In this document: positions 29,334 through 38,806 of the stretch, piece after piece | Numbering within the stretch: the first letter of the stretch is position 1 | How the letters are laid out: each line of letters opens with the position of its first letter | From: Saccharopolyspora rosea | GTDB lineage: Bacteria; Actinomycetota; Actinomycetes; Mycobacteriales; Pseudonocardiaceae | Assembly: GCF_025643595.1 (NCBI RefSeq) | Contig: NZ_CP102826.1 | Coordinates: 1,488,001-1,552,000 of the forward strand | Reading direction: 5' to 3' | Length of the DNA stretch: 64,000 bases | Position numbers and translations under genes: made by a program | Notes under the pieces: generated by a model | Seen by the model: the letters and a program-made list of their open reading frames with translations, nothing else | Told to the model about the DNA's origin: nothing | Databases searched by the model: none

Positions 29334-29373
29334 GTGACGCCAGTCACCCTAACGGGTAGGTGCGGTATTTCAA
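29334..29373 (-). promoter_or_regulatory. edd-eda promoter with palindromic operator
   Basis: On the minus strand TTGAAA (29373-29368) and TAGGGT (29351-29346) form a -35/-10 pair with a 16-nt spacer. A perfect palindrome GTGACGCCAGTCAC-type repeat (arms GTGAC 29334-29338 and GTCAC 29343-29347, 4 nt apart) begins at the -10 and covers the likely start site, the classical place for a repressor. Confidence 0.5.
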
Positions 29374-29461
29374 AATCGATTCCGCGATGTTTCCGACCGG
29401 CTGCTGCGCGCAACGCGGATGCGCGATCATGGACGGCGGCGTCGGCGGAAGGGACGAGGAG

Positions 29462-30073
29462 ATGCGCATCAAGGCGTTCACGGCGGTGCTCGCGGCGGTC
29501 GCGGCCCTGTCGGCCTGCGGCCAGGACGTCCCGAGCGAACCGAACGCGCTGCCACCGCAGCCGCGCCTCGCGCCGGCGAGTCCGCAGGCATCCGCGGACA
29601 CCTCCGTCGAACTGGACACCTCGCCGACCATCGAGCAGATCAAGCGCCGCGGCCGGCTGCTGGTCGGCGTCCGGTCCGACGCACCGCAGTTCGCCCAGGC
29701 CGATCCGTCCGGCGACTACCGCGGTTTCGACGTGGAGATCGCCCGCATCATCGCCCGCGGCATCGGGCTGAACCCGGACACCCAGATCATCTACCGCCGG
29801 CTGCCGCCGACGCTGATCGGCCAGGCGGTGTCGACGGAGAGCGTGAACGTGCTGCTCGGGCCCGAGACCTCGGCGACCCGCGAGCTGGTGGCGGTCGGTC
29901 CGTACGCCGTCGCCGCCGACGGCGGCCCGCGTTACGCGACGATCAAACCGGGCGACGACGCGATGCGCCGGCAGCTCCAGCAGATCCTGGACACCGCGGT
30001 CGCGGACGGCAGCTGGCAGCGGGCCTACGACACCACGCTCGCCCCGGCCGGGGTCCAGGCGCGCCCGAAGTAG
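29462..30073 (+). CDS. Shortened family 3 solute-binding-protein-like lipoprotein
   Basis: 203-residue exported protein with a lipobox (AALSACG) at about residue 20. After a Pro/Ala linker it shows the opening of an amino-acid ABC solute-binding protein: TIEQIKRRGRLLVGVRSDAPQF, then GDYRGFDVEIARIIARGIGL. It then runs directly to the closing part (RYATIKPGDDAMRRQLQQILDTAVADGSWQRAYDTTL). Most of the second lobe that clamps the ligand is missing; the intact GluB at 33200 has 297 residues. No frameshift is visible. It may be a binding fragment, a sensor or a decaying paralogue. ATG 29462 follows GGGACGAGGAG closely; an ATG at 29429 is possible. Confidence 0.7.
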   Translation: MRIKAFTAVLAAVAALSACGQDVPSEPNALPPQPRLAPASPQASADTSVELDTSPTIEQIKRRGRLLVGVRSDAPQFAQADPSGDYRGFDVEIARIIARGIGLNPDTQIIYRRLPPTLIGQAVSTESVNVLLGPETSATRELVAVGPYAVAADGGPRYATIKPGDDAMRRQLQQILDTAVADGSWQRAYDTTLAPAGVQARPK

Positions 30074-30148
30074 CCGGTTCGGCGCATTGACGCCCCGTGC
30101 CGGATCCCGGTTATGTGAGTAGCTGATCAACTCATCCGGGAGGTTGCG

Positions 30149-31606
30149 ATGGCACCGAAGCGCGCGGTCGTCCTGCTCCTCGTCCTCGTCGCGAGCTGCC
30201 TGATCTCTCCGGCCGCGGCCGCGCTGCCGATCCCACCGGGTCCGGCGCAGCCCTTCGTCCCGGAGTACGTCGGCGCTCCCGCCACGCCCCGGTCGGTACC
30301 CGCCCCGGACGTCCCGCGCCACCCGTTCATGGCGCCGAACGGCGTGAACAGCATGCACGACGACGCGTACGCCACCGACGCGTACGCCGCACCGGGACCG
30401 CTCGGGCGGAATCCGCGGGTGACGTCCGCGACGTACGGCGTCCAGGAGTGCGCGACCCAGGCTTTCGACCGCGGCGGGCGGATGGTCGCGCTGTGCGGGG
30501 GTCTGCTGGACCGCCGGCTCCGCCTCATCGATCCGGCCACGCTGCGGACGATCGCCGTGCACGACCTCCCGCGTCCGACGCTGCGCCCCGGCCAGTCGCC
30601 GCTGACCGACCTGTGCGGCGGCGCCTACTTCTACCTCGACGAGGCCGACCGGGCGGTCGCGGCCACGACCGACCGCCAGGTCCGCGTCGTCGCCGAGGAC
30701 GGCACGCGGTTCACCGAGCAGCGCCGCTACGACCTCAGCGGCAGCATCGGCGAGTCGGACTGCCTGGTCGCCCTGCTGCCGGACTGGTCGGGCCGGATCT
30801 GGTTCGTCACCGGCGGCGGGATCGTCGGGACCCTGGACCGCGACACCGGTGCGGTGCGCACCGCGTCGTTGCCGGGGGAGCGGATCGCGAACTCGTTCGC
30901 CGCCGACGAGACCGGCGGCTTGTTCGTGGTGTCCGACCACGCGATGTACCGCCTCGACGGGGCGGCCGACGGCGCGCCCCGGATCACCTGGCGCCGGCCG
31001 TACGACCGCGGCACCCGCACCAAACCCGGCCAGCTCTCGCAGGGTTCGGGCACCACGCCGACGCTGATCGGGCGGAACCTGGTGGCGATCACCGACAACG
31101 CCGATCCGAGGATGCGCGTGCTGTTCTACCGGCGGGACACCGGAACCGAGGTCTGCCGGGCGGAAGTGCTCGCCCCCGGCGCCGGAGCCACCGAGAACTC
31201 CCTCGTCGCGGTGGGGAATTCGGTGCTGGTGGAGAACAACTACGGCTACCGGGGCCCGCAGTCGACGATGTTCGGCCGCACGACCGAACCCGGCATCGAA
31301 CGCGTCGACGCCGACACCTGCTCGGTCGCCTGGCACAGCGACGAGTCCGCCCCCACCTCGGTGCCTAAGGCGTCACTGGCCGACGGTCTGCTCTACGTCT
31401 ACGGAAAACCGGCCGACGACGAGGGGATCGACGCCTGGTACTTCACGGCGATCGACGTCCGCACCGGCCGGACCGTCTACAAGAGACTGACCGGAACGGG
31501 TCCGCAGTGGAACAACCACTACGCCGCCATCTACCTCGGCCCCGACGGCGCGGCCTACCTCGCGGGCATGGCGGGGATGATGCGCATCGCCGACGCCCCG
31601 CGCTGA
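30149..31606 (+). CDS. Exported propeller-like protein of unknown function
   Basis: 485 residues with an N-terminal signal (VVLLLVLVASCLISPAAAA); VASC could act as a lipobox, otherwise cleavage follows AAA. The mature part has repeated strand-rich blocks in WD/PQQ-propeller style: GGRMVALCGGLLDRRLRLID, DLCGGAYFYLDEADRAVAA, IWFVTGGGIVGTLDRDTGAV, GLFVVSDHAMYRLDGAADG and YFTAIDVRTGRTVYK. It contains scattered Cys. No catalytic motif is recognised. ATG 30149 lies 6 nt after GGGAGG. It is convergent with gluD and downstream of the short binding-protein gene. Confidence 0.65.
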   Translation: MAPKRAVVLLLVLVASCLISPAAAALPIPPGPAQPFVPEYVGAPATPRSVPAPDVPRHPFMAPNGVNSMHDDAYATDAYAAPGPLGRNPRVTSATYGVQECATQAFDRGGRMVALCGGLLDRRLRLIDPATLRTIAVHDLPRPTLRPGQSPLTDLCGGAYFYLDEADRAVAATTDRQVRVVAEDGTRFTEQRRYDLSGSIGESDCLVALLPDWSGRIWFVTGGGIVGTLDRDTGAVRTASLPGERIANSFAADETGGLFVVSDHAMYRLDGAADGAPRITWRRPYDRGTRTKPGQLSQGSGTTPTLIGRNLVAITDNADPRMRVLFYRRDTGTEVCRAEVLAPGAGATENSLVAVGNSVLVENNYGYRGPQSTMFGRTTEPGIERVDADTCSVAWHSDESAPTSVPKASLADGLLYVYGKPADDEGIDAWYFTAIDVRTGRTVYKRLTGTGPQWNNHYAAIYLGPDGAAYLAGMAGMMRIADAPR

Positions 31607-31622
31607 CCGGCACCGCCGCCGA

Positions 31623-32492
31623 TCAGTCCCCGGCCGCTCCGACCGGTTGCAGGTCGGCGGGGTGGCCGACCCGGCCGCGCCGACCGCGGCTCAGGCGGCG
31701 TTCGGTGTGCACGGCCAGTCGGCTGAGGCCGTAGTTGATGACGATGAACAGCACCGCGACCACGAAGTACGTCTGGATCGGGTTGTTCAGGTTCTGGATG
31801 ATCACCTGGGCTTCCCGGACCACGTCGAGGTAGCCGATGATGAAGCCCAGCGAGGTGTCCTTGAGCACCACGACGAGCTGGCTGATCAGCGCGGGCAGCA
31901 TCGCCCGGAACGCCTGCGGCAGCAGCACCGTCGACAGCACCTGGCGGCGCCGCAGGCCGATCGCGTAGGCCGCCTCGCTCTGTCCCTTGGGCAGCGCGAG
32001 GATCCCGGCGCGCATGATCTCGGCGATGATCACCGAGTTGTACGCGGTGAGCCCGATGACCAGGAACCACATCATCGACAGGTGCACACCCAGCTCGGGC
32101 AGCACGCGGGCGGCGAAGAAGATCGCGATGACCACCGGCACGCCGCGCAGCAGCTCGACGACGCCGACCACCGCCCACCGGTACCAGGGCGCGCTGACCA
32201 GTCGTGTCACCGCCAGCAGGGTGCCGATGACGAGCGAGAAGGCCATCGCGAGCACCGCCGCCAGCAGGGTGTTCAGCAGGCCCTGGCCCATCAGGTTCCA
32301 CAGCGCGGCGAAGGTCCCGTTCGTGGGGTCGATCAGCGGTCCCCACTTCTCGACCGCCAGCTGGCCCTCCGAGCCGAGCTCCACCAGCACCCAGGCGACG
32401 ACCGCCACCAGCAGCAGCCCGACCGCGGCGCTGGCCACCAGCGCGCGCCGCTTCGCCTGCGGACCGGGGGCTTCGTAGAGCACGGTGTTCAT
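31623..32492 (-). CDS. gluD: Glutamate ABC transporter permease GluD
   Basis: 289-residue inner-membrane permease of the polar amino acid ABC family. About six TM segments are visible, with the EAA loop coupling it to the ATPase (SEAAYAIGLRRRQVLSTVLLPQAFRAMLPALISQ). The N-terminal cytoplasmic tail is basic (APGPQAKRRA). It partners GluC in the transmembrane channel. The ATG overlaps the gluC stop by 4 nt, marking one operon gluABCD transcribed leftwards. Confidence 0.93.
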   Translation of the reverse strand: MNTVLYEAPGPQAKRRALVASAAVGLLLVAVVAWVLVELGSEGQLAVEKWGPLIDPTNGTFAALWNLMGQGLLNTLLAAVLAMAFSLVIGTLLAVTRLVSAPWYRWAVVGVVELLRGVPVVIAIFFAARVLPELGVHLSMMWFLVIGLTAYNSVIIAEIMRAGILALPKGQSEAAYAIGLRRRQVLSTVLLPQAFRAMLPALISQLVVVLKDTSLGFIIGYLDVVREAQVIIQNLNNPIQTYFVVAVLFIVINYGLSRLAVHTERRLSRGRRGRVGHPADLQPVGAAGD

Positions 32493-33139
32493 CGGGCGAT
32501 CGCCACCTTCCGCTCCAGCGCGCCGAGCATCAGCCCGGCCGGGATCGTGATCACCAGGTAGCCCAGCACCACGCCGAGCAGCACCGGCAGGGCCGCCAAC
32601 CCGCGCGCCGAGGTCAGCGTGTCGCCGACGGCGAACAGGTCACCGCCGACGCCGAAGGCCCCGACGATCGCGGAGTTCTTGATCATCGCGATGAACACGT
32701 TGCCCAGCGGCGGCACGACCGTGCGCAGCGCCTGCGGCAGCACGACCAGCGACAGCGACTGGCCGAAGCCCAGCCCGATCGCCCGCGCCGCCTCGGCCTG
32801 CCCGGCGGGCACCGCGTTGATGCCGCTGCGGATCGCCTCGCAGACGAACGCCGAGGTGTACAGCGCCAGTCCGATGGTGCCGAACCAGAAGTACGAACCG
32901 TTGAGGCCGAGTTCGGGCAGTCCGAACGCCATGAAGAACAGCACGACGGTCAGCGGGCAGTTGCGCAGCACGGTCACCCACGCCGTCCCGGCCCCGCGCA
33001 GCGGCGGCAGCGGCGAGACGCGGAACCCGGCGGCGACGACGCCGATCAGCAGCGCCAACACGCCCGCGTACACGCAGATCTGCAACGTGCGCACGAGCCC
33101 GGACAGGTACAGCGGAAGGTTGTCGATGATGACGTGCAC
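32489..33139 (-). CDS. gluC: Glutamate ABC transporter permease GluC
   Basis: 216-residue membrane permease paired with GluD. It has roughly five TM segments and the EAA motif (AEAARAIGLGFGQSLSLVVLPQALRTVVPPLGN). GTG 33139 follows a 60-nt gap after gluB; the end overlaps gluD by 4 nt. Confidence 0.93.
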   Translation of the reverse strand: MHVIIDNLPLYLSGLVRTLQICVYAGVLALLIGVVAAGFRVSPLPPLRGAGTAWVTVLRNCPLTVVLFFMAFGLPELGLNGSYFWFGTIGLALYTSAFVCEAIRSGINAVPAGQAEAARAIGLGFGQSLSLVVLPQALRTVVPPLGNVFIAMIKNSAIVGAFGVGGDLFAVGDTLTSARGLAALPVLLGVVLGYLVITIPAGLMLGALERKVAIAR

Positions 33140-33199
33140 GGGTCACTCCGGCGGTACGAGAGGGTGCCCGCCGGCGCGCGGCGGACACCCTCGGACGGA

Positions 33200-34093
33200 T
33201 CAGCCGCAGGGGTCGAGCTTCGGCAGTTGCGGCGTCTGCCGGGAGACCTTGCCCGCGGTGGCCTGCCACGCCCTGGCGTAGCTGCCGTCCTGGGCGGCCT
33301 GGGTGAGCGCGTGGTCGATGAACTCGCAGAACTTCACGTCACCCTTGCGGATCCCGATGCCGTAGGGCTCCCGGGTGAAGGGCTTCTCGACCATCTTGAA
33401 CTGGCCGCCGCTCTGCTGCACCAGCCCGAGCAGGATCACGTTGTCCGTGGTGACCGCCTGCACCTGCCCGGTGCGCAGCGCGTCGGCGCACTTCGAGTAC
33501 ACGTCGAACAGCACCAGGTTGGACTCGTCGACGTACTTGCGGATCTGCTCGGCCGGGGTGGAGCCGATCACCGAGCAGACCTTCGCGCCGGTCGGCCGCA
33601 GCGACTGCGGCCCGGTGATCCGGGTGTCGTCGGACTTGACCATGAGGTCCTGGCCCGCCTCGTAGTACGGGCCCGCGAAGCTGATCCGCTTCTTGCGCTC
33701 GTCGTTGATCGTGTAGGTGGCCACGACCATGTCCACCTTCCCCTGTTCGAGGACCTCCTCGCGGGTCTTGCTGGGCGTCTCCACCCACTGGATGCGCTCC
33801 GGCGGAATGCCGAGCCTGCCCGCGACGATTTTCGCGGTCTCCACGTCGAAGCCCTGCATCTGGCCGTCCAGGCCCTTCAGGCCGAACAGCGGCTGGTCGA
33901 TCTTGACGCCGACGCGGACGGTGCCCTGCTTCTGGAGGGAGTCCATCGTGGTCCCCGGCTCGAAGTGCGCGCCGGTGTCGACCTTGACCTCGGTGCCGCC
34001 GCCGGAGAGCTGGTTGCCCCCGCCGCCACCGCAGGCGGTCAGGGCCAGCGCGGCGGCCACCGCCACCACCAGCCGAACTCGCTTGCCACGCAT
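33200..34093 (-). CDS. gluB: Glutamate-binding lipoprotein GluB
   Basis: 297-residue solute-binding protein of family 3, anchored by a lipid on Cys21 (LALTACGGGG lipobox). Both lobes are present: LQKQGTVRVGVKIDQPLFG, MQGFDVETAKIVAGRLGI, VATYTINDERKKRISFAGPYY with the Arg that holds the amino-acid carboxylate, and DGSYARAWQ near the end. It delivers glutamate to GluC/GluD. ATG 34093 is preceded by AAAGGGGCGAC. It follows gluA by 15 nt. Confidence 0.94.
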   Translation of the reverse strand: MRGKRVRLVVAVAAALALTACGGGGGNQLSGGGTEVKVDTGAHFEPGTTMDSLQKQGTVRVGVKIDQPLFGLKGLDGQMQGFDVETAKIVAGRLGIPPERIQWVETPSKTREEVLEQGKVDMVVATYTINDERKKRISFAGPYYEAGQDLMVKSDDTRITGPQSLRPTGAKVCSVIGSTPAEQIRKYVDESNLVLFDVYSKCADALRTGQVQAVTTDNVILLGLVQQSGGQFKMVEKPFTREPYGIGIRKGDVKFCEFIDHALTQAAQDGSYARAWQATAGKVSRQTPQLPKLDPCG

Positions 34094-34108
34094 CTGGAGT
34101 CGCCCCTT

Positions 34109-34864
34109 TCACTGGGTGAGGATCTTGCCGAGGAAGTCCTTGGCGCGCTCGCTCTTGGGAGCGCCGAAGAAGCCCTCCGGAGCGGCGTCCTCCACCACCT
34201 CGCCGTCGGACATGAACAGCACGCGGTGCGCGGCGCGGCGCGCGAACCCCATCTCGTGGGTGACCACGAGCATGGTCATGCCCTCGGCCGCCAGGTCGGT
34301 CATGACCTCCAGGACCTCGTTGACCATCTCCGGGTCGAGCGCCGAGGTCGGCTCGTCGAACAGCATGACCTTGGGCTTCATCGCCAGCGCGCGGGCGATG
34401 GCCGCCCGCTGCTGCTGCCCGCCGGACAGCTGGGCCGGGTACTTCTCGGCCTGGTCGGCGATGCCCACCCGCTCCAGCAGCCGCATCGCCTCCTCGCGCG
34501 CGGCGTCCCGGCTCTGCCTGCGCACCTTGACCGGACCGAGGGTGACGTTGTCCAGGATCGTCTTGTGCGCGAACAGGTTGAACTGCTGGAACACCATGCC
34601 GACGTCGGCGCGCAGCTGGGCGAGCGCGCGACCTTCGGCGGGCAGCCCGACGCCGTCGATCTCGATGCGGCCGGAGTCGATCGGTTCCAGCCGGTTGATC
34701 GCCCGGCACAGGGTGGACTTGCCGGAGCCGGACGGCCCGAGCACGACCACCACCTGCCCGCGCGGCACTTCGAGATCGATGGCCCGCAGCACGTGCAACG
34801 AGCCGAAGTACTTGTCCACCGCGGACATCCGGATCATCGGCGTGTCCGTCGAAGCTGCGGCCAT
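34109..34864 (-). CDS. gluA: Glutamate ABC transporter ATP-binding protein GluA
   Basis: 251-residue ABC ATPase. Walker A is [15 protein letters not shown], the Q-loop lies in [12 protein letters not shown], the ABC signature is [15 protein letters not shown], Walker B is [15 protein letters not shown], and the switch His is in VVTHEMGFA. It energises glutamate uptake with GluB, GluC and GluD. ATG 34864 follows AGGAG; an internal ATG at 34837 ([12 protein letters not shown]) would also give a full domain. First gene of the gluABCD operon, a cluster placed between recA-recX and miaB in streptomycetes too (from recall). Confidence 0.95.
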   Translation of the reverse strand: MAAASTDTPMIRMSAVDKYFGSLHVLRAIDLEVPRGQVVVVLGPSGSGKSTLCRAINRLEPIDSGRIEIDGVGLPAEGRALAQLRADVGMVFQQFNLFAHKTILDNVTLGPVKVRRQSRDAAREEAMRLLERVGIADQAEKYPAQLSGGQQQRAAIARALAMKPKVMLFDEPTSALDPEMVNEVLEVMTDLAAEGMTMLVVTHEMGFARRAAHRVLFMSDGEVVEDAAPEGFFGAPKSERAKDFLGKILTQ

Positions 34865-34906
34865 TCGAGCTCCTGACTGGGCACCAGGGGGTTGTTCGAT
34901 GGGCGA

Positions 34907-34928
34907 AACCTAAGCTCCCGACTCGGGA
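34907..34928 (-). promoter_or_regulatory. Possible gluA promoter element and inverted repeat
   Basis: On the minus strand TAGGTT (34912-34907) resembles a -10 box. Just upstream lies an inverted repeat with arms TCCCGA (34916-34921) and TCGGGA (34923-34928) around one base, a place where a regulator could sit. No good -35 is seen. The rest of the 452-nt gap to miaB (34929-35304) shows nothing I recognise. Confidence 0.3.
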
Positions 34929-35304
34929 TAGTCCAGACGGAACGGACGAACACAGGTTGCAACTTGGTTACACGGCCAAATGCCCGAGTCGGACGAAGCA
35001 GACGGCCGTTTCCGATACGCTCCGCAACCGCCATCGGCGGGCCGACGACTGCTCCGAGCGGGTCAACCGGCTGTCGGGGGCGACATCTCCACCGGCGCGA
35101 ACAGGCCGAACGCGACGAGCAGCGCCACCACGCGGCCACCGCCGCCGCGGACTGCCACCGGGTGTCGAGGCGGCGGGGAACCACCTGAGGATGCGTCCGC
35201 AGCGCACTGGTCGGACGCGAGCGGCCCCGAAACCGGGGCGAGGGCGTTCCGGACGATCTCCGCACGGCCGTCCGGGCGGGTGAATCCGCGATCTGACCAG
35301 GAGC

Positions 35305-35316
35305 TACCGTGGAACG
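35305..35316 (+). promoter_or_regulatory. -10 box of a probable leaderless miaB promoter
   Basis: TACCGT (35305-35310) lies 6 nt before the GTG start at 35317. Confidence 0.4.
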
Positions 35317-36810
35317 GTGAGCACCAGCAGCGCCGCGAGAACGTACCAGATCCGCACGTACGGCTGTCAGATGAACGTGCACGACTCCGAGCGGCTGGCA
35401 GGCATGCTGGAGGACGCCGGGTACGTGCGCGCGGGTGAGGAGGAGTCGACGCCCGACGTCGTCGTCTTCAACACCTGCGCGGTGCGGGAGAACGCCGACA
35501 ACCGCCTCTACGGCACCCTCGGCCACATGCGCCCCGCCAAGGACCGGCACCCCGGGATGCAGATCGCGGTGGGCGGCTGCCTGGCGCAGAAGGACCGCGA
35601 CGCGATCGTCAAGCGGGCGCCGTGGGTCGACGTCGTCTTCGGCACCCACAACCTGGGCTCGCTGCCGACGCTGCTGGAACGGGCGCGGCACAACCAGGAG
35701 GCCGAGGTCGAGATCCTTGAGTCGCTGGAGGTGTTCCCCTCCACGCTGCCCGCCCGCCGGGAGTCCGCCTACTCCGGCTGGGTTTCGGTGTCCGTCGGCT
35801 GCAACAACACCTGCACGTTCTGCATCGTCCCGTCGCTGCGCGGCAAGGAGAAGGACCGGCGGCCCGGCGAGGTCCTCGCCGAGGTGCAGGCCCTGGTGTC
35901 CGAGGGCGTGCTCGAAGTGACGCTGCTGGGCCAGAACGTCAACGCCTACGGCGTCGAGTTCGGCGACCGCTACGCGTTCGGCAAGCTGCTGCGTTCCTGC
36001 GGCGAGGTCGAGGGCCTGGAGCGGGTCCGCTTCACCTCGCCGCACCCGCGCGACTTCACCGACGACGTCATCGCCGCGATGGCCGAGACGCCGAACGTGT
36101 GCCCGCAGCTGCACATGCCGCTGCAGTCCGGTTCCGACCGCGTCCTGAAGGCGATGCGCCGCTCCTACCGGTCCGAGCGGTACCTGAACATCGTCCGCAA
36201 GGTGCGCGAGGCGATGCCCGACGCGGCGATCACCACCGACATCATCGTCGGGTTCCCCGGTGAGACCGAGGAGGACTTCGAGGCCACGCTGGAAGTCGTG
36301 CGGCAGGCCCGGTTCTCCAGCGCCTTCACCTTCCAGTACTCCAAGCGGCCCGGCACCCCGGCCGCCGAGATGCCCGACCAGCTGCCCAAGGAGGTCGTGC
36401 AGGAGCGCTACGACCGGCTGGTGGCGCTGCAGAACGAGATCTCCTGGGAGGAGAACAAGAAGCTCGTCGGCCGCACCGTGGAGCTGCTGGTCGCCGAGGG
36501 CGAGGGCCGCAAGGACACCGAGACGCACCGCCTCACCGGCCGCGCCCGGGACGGACGGCTGGTGCACTTCACGCCGACCGGCGCGATCGACCGGGAGATC
36601 CGGCCGGGCGACGTCGTGCACACCGCGGTCACCCGCGCCGCTCCGCACCACCTGGTCGCCGACACCGACATCAGCGCCCACCGCCGCACGGTGGCCGGTG
36701 ATCACTGGGAGGCCGGCATGCGGCCGAAGACCTCCGGCGTGAGCCTCGGCCTGCCGTCGTTCGGAGCCCCGCCGTCCCAACCGGCCGCCCAGCAGGGGTG
36801 TGGGTGTTGA
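35317..36810 (+). CDS. miaB: tRNA-2-methylthio-N6-dimethylallyladenosine synthase MiaB
   Basis: 497-residue radical-SAM methylthiotransferase that adds the 2-methylthio group to i6A37 of tRNAs, acting after MiaA. The N-terminal cluster is held by Cys17 (YGCQMN), Cys54 (NTCAVRENA) and Cys88 (GGCLAQ); the radical-SAM cluster by Cys162, Cys166 and Cys169 (CNNTCTFC). A TRAM domain follows ([15 protein letters not shown]), and the tail ends in QQGCGC. GTG 35317 is the family start. The next gene starts inside its last codons. Confidence 0.97.
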   Translation: MSTSSAARTYQIRTYGCQMNVHDSERLAGMLEDAGYVRAGEEESTPDVVVFNTCAVRENADNRLYGTLGHMRPAKDRHPGMQIAVGGCLAQKDRDAIVKRAPWVDVVFGTHNLGSLPTLLERARHNQEAEVEILESLEVFPSTLPARRESAYSGWVSVSVGCNNTCTFCIVPSLRGKEKDRRPGEVLAEVQALVSEGVLEVTLLGQNVNAYGVEFGDRYAFGKLLRSCGEVEGLERVRFTSPHPRDFTDDVIAAMAETPNVCPQLHMPLQSGSDRVLKAMRRSYRSERYLNIVRKVREAMPDAAITTDIIVGFPGETEEDFEATLEVVRQARFSSAFTFQYSKRPGTPAAEMPDQLPKEVVQERYDRLVALQNEISWEENKKLVGRTVELLVAEGEGRKDTETHRLTGRARDGRLVHFTPTGAIDREIRPGDVVHTAVTRAAPHHLVADTDISAHRRTVAGDHWEAGMRPKTSGVSLGLPSFGAPPSQPAAQQGCGC

Positions 36811-37307
36811 CCGATCCGGAACGACGCGACGAGGAGCAGGAGATGCCGCAGGCAGTCGACCCGCACGCCACCCGCCCGCTGTCCAAGGCGGAGAAGGAGG
36901 TCCTGCGGCGCATCGACCCCGGCTCGCGAGCCCTGGTCATCGCGGCGGTGATGCTCGTGCTGGTGCTCTGCTCGCTGTTGCCGTGGGTCGGGGACGCGGC
37001 TGGCTGGCAGGTGCTCACCGGGACCGCCGATCCGAGCCTCAACGTCGGGCTGCTGCCCCAGCTGTTCGCGATCAACTCCACCGTCGTCGGCATCGGGTTG
37101 GGCGTGCTCTCGCTGATGACGCGGCGCTGGGGCGTCGCGTTCCTCGCGGCGGTCGGCGGTGTCGTGGTGACCTTCGAGGGCATGGTGGCGATCTGGTCGC
37201 GTCAGACCAGCGGCATCACCGGCCCGTCGTTCGGCCTGGTCCTCGCGGTCGTCTGCATGGCGGTGCTCGCCGTCCAGTGGATGCGCGTGGTCTGGACTCG
37301 CCGCTGA
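36804..37307 (+). CDS. Rv2732c-type four-helix membrane protein
   Basis: About 167 residues: an acidic, charged N-terminus ([10 protein letters not shown]), the conserved amphipathic stretch [20 protein letters not shown], then four TM helices ([59 protein letters not shown] and [19 protein letters not shown]). It matches the Rv2732c family downstream of miaB in mycobacteria; function unknown. The start overlaps miaB: GTG 36798, GTG 36804, TTG 36807 and ATG 36843 (after GAGGAGCAGGAG) are all usable. I choose 36804 for its spacing from AGGGG. Confidence 0.75.
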   Translation: MLTDPERRDEEQEMPQAVDPHATRPLSKAEKEVLRRIDPGSRALVIAAVMLVLVLCSLLPWVGDAAGWQVLTGTADPSLNVGLLPQLFAINSTVVGIGLGVLSLMTRRWGVAFLAAVGGVVVTFEGMVAIWSRQTSGITGPSFGLVLAVVCMAVLAVQWMRVVWTRR

Positions 37308-37411
37308 CCCGCTTCGCGGCGTTCCCGCGGCCCGTGACCTGACCCGCTGCGTGCGGCGGGTGCGCTCTCGGCCGCTCGCGTCACGGCGCACCCGACCACC
37401 GCTCGATGCCT

Positions 37412-37442
37412 GCGACCCGGGGAGCGCGGCTCCCCGGGTCGC
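37412..37442. terminator. Intrinsic terminator between convergent Rv2732c-type and DUF349 genes
   Basis: A perfect 14-bp stem (GCGACCCGGGGAGC, 37412-37425, with its complement 37429-37442) closes a 3-nt GCG loop, 7 nt beyond the DUF349 stop. It can serve both strands. Confidence 0.75.
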
Positions 37443-37448
37443 CGAACT

Positions 37449-38774
37449 TCACCGGCTGGCCAGCGCCTGCTCGGCCGCGGCCAGCCACTCCCGCCACTGC
37501 TGGGCCTGCTCCTCGGCCTGCTTGGCGCGGCGCTCGTCCCCGGCGGACCGGGCCTTCTCGGCCTGCGCCTCGAACTGCTCGACCCGCTCCCGGAACTGGT
37601 CGACCCGGGCCTGCGCCTCCGGGTCGGTGCGCCGCCACTGCGCGTCGGCGGCCGACCGCACCCGTTCGGCGATCGACCGCAACCGGCCCTCCAGCTCGCG
37701 CATCCGCTCGCGCGGGACCTTGCCGATCTCGTCCCACCGCTCCTGGATGCGCTGCAGCTGGCCCTGCGCGGCCTTGAGGTCGGACGACGGGTCGATCTGC
37801 TCGGCCTCGGCCAGCAGCTCCTCCTTGAGCTTGGCGTTCGCGGCGTACTCGGCGTCGCGCTCGGAGAACGCCTCGGAGCGGCGGCTGAAGAACCGGTCCT
37901 GCGCCGCGCGGAACCGCTGCCACAGCGCCTCGTCGCTGTCCTTCGGCGCACGCCCGGCGGCCTTCCACTCGGACATCAGCTGCTTGTACCGGTTCGCGGT
38001 GGCGCCCCAGTCGCTGGACTCGGTCAGCGCCTCGGCCTCCTCGACCAGCTCCTGCTTGCGGGCCTTGGACGCCGCGCGCTGCCGGTCGAGTTCGGCGAAG
38101 TGCGAGCCGCGGCGGCGGCTGAACGCGTCCCGCGCCTTGGAGAAGCGCCGCCACAGCTGCTCGTCGGTCTTGCGGTCGACGCCCTTGATCGTCTTCCACT
38201 CGTCGAGGATCTGCCGCAGCCGGTCACCCGCGGCCTTCCACTGGGTCGCCTCGGCGGCGATCTGCTCGGCTTCGGAGACCAGTTCCTCCTTGCGGGCCAC
38301 CGCGTTGGCGCGAGCGCGTTCCTTCTCGTGCTTGGCGCCCTCGACCGCGTGCTGCGCCCGCTCGACGAGGTGGTCGACGCGCGCGGCCAACGCCGCCAGG
38401 TCGCCGACCACGGCGGCGTCGGTCAGCGACTCGCGCAGGTGCCGGGCGCTGGACAGGGTGTGCTTCGGTTCTCCGGCGTGCGTGGTCAGCCGCGTTTCGA
38501 GCAGTTCGACCTCGGTGACCACGTCGTCGAACCGGCGCGCGTAGTGGGCGAGCCCCTCCGCGGCGTCACCGGCCTGCCAGGAACCGATCGCGCGTTCGCC
38601 CTCGGGGGTGAAGACGTACACCGTGCCGTCGGTGTCGACCCGCCCCCACTTCGCGGGATCGGCGGAAGCGGTCGGTACCGCGGGCGCAGCCGTGGGCGAC
38701 CCGGTGGTGCTGGTGGTCGAGTCCGCGGTCGCCTTGTGGGCGACAGCCTCGGGGGTCGAGTCCTGGTGCGTCAT
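37449..38774 (-). CDS. DUF349 coiled-coil repeat protein (Rv2731 type)
   Basis: 441-residue cytoplasmic protein. After a Thr/Ala-rich N-terminus and a small strand domain (WGRVDTDGTVYVFTPEGERAIG) it is almost entirely helical with repeated DUF349 units (AAGDRLRQILDEWKTIKGVDRKTDEQLWRRF, RYKQLMSEWKAAGRAPKDSDEALWQRF and QGQLQRIQERWDEIGKVPRERMRELEGRL). Each unit pairs a W-containing helix with an LW-RF helix. No enzyme motif is present. ATG 38774 follows AAGGAGG. The family sits near miaB in mycobacteria (Rv2731); role unknown. The 341-nt upstream gap carries two hairpins and AGGTCAC repeats. Confidence 0.85.
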   Translation of the reverse strand: MTHQDSTPEAVAHKATADSTTSTTGSPTAAPAVPTASADPAKWGRVDTDGTVYVFTPEGERAIGSWQAGDAAEGLAHYARRFDDVVTEVELLETRLTTHAGEPKHTLSSARHLRESLTDAAVVGDLAALAARVDHLVERAQHAVEGAKHEKERARANAVARKEELVSEAEQIAAEATQWKAAGDRLRQILDEWKTIKGVDRKTDEQLWRRFSKARDAFSRRRGSHFAELDRQRAASKARKQELVEEAEALTESSDWGATANRYKQLMSEWKAAGRAPKDSDEALWQRFRAAQDRFFSRRSEAFSERDAEYAANAKLKEELLAEAEQIDPSSDLKAAQGQLQRIQERWDEIGKVPRERMRELEGRLRSIAERVRSAADAQWRRTDPEAQARVDQFRERVEQFEAQAEKARSAGDERRAKQAEEQAQQWREWLAAAEQALASR

Positions 38775-38806
38775 GGCCGGCTTCCTCCTTGCGTGCCCGC
38801 TCCGAT

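Noticed and set aside
34968-35207. 79-codon minus-strand frame in the gluA-miaB gap
   Set aside because: No ribosome site, random-looking Arg/Ser-rich composition, no hydrophobic pattern.
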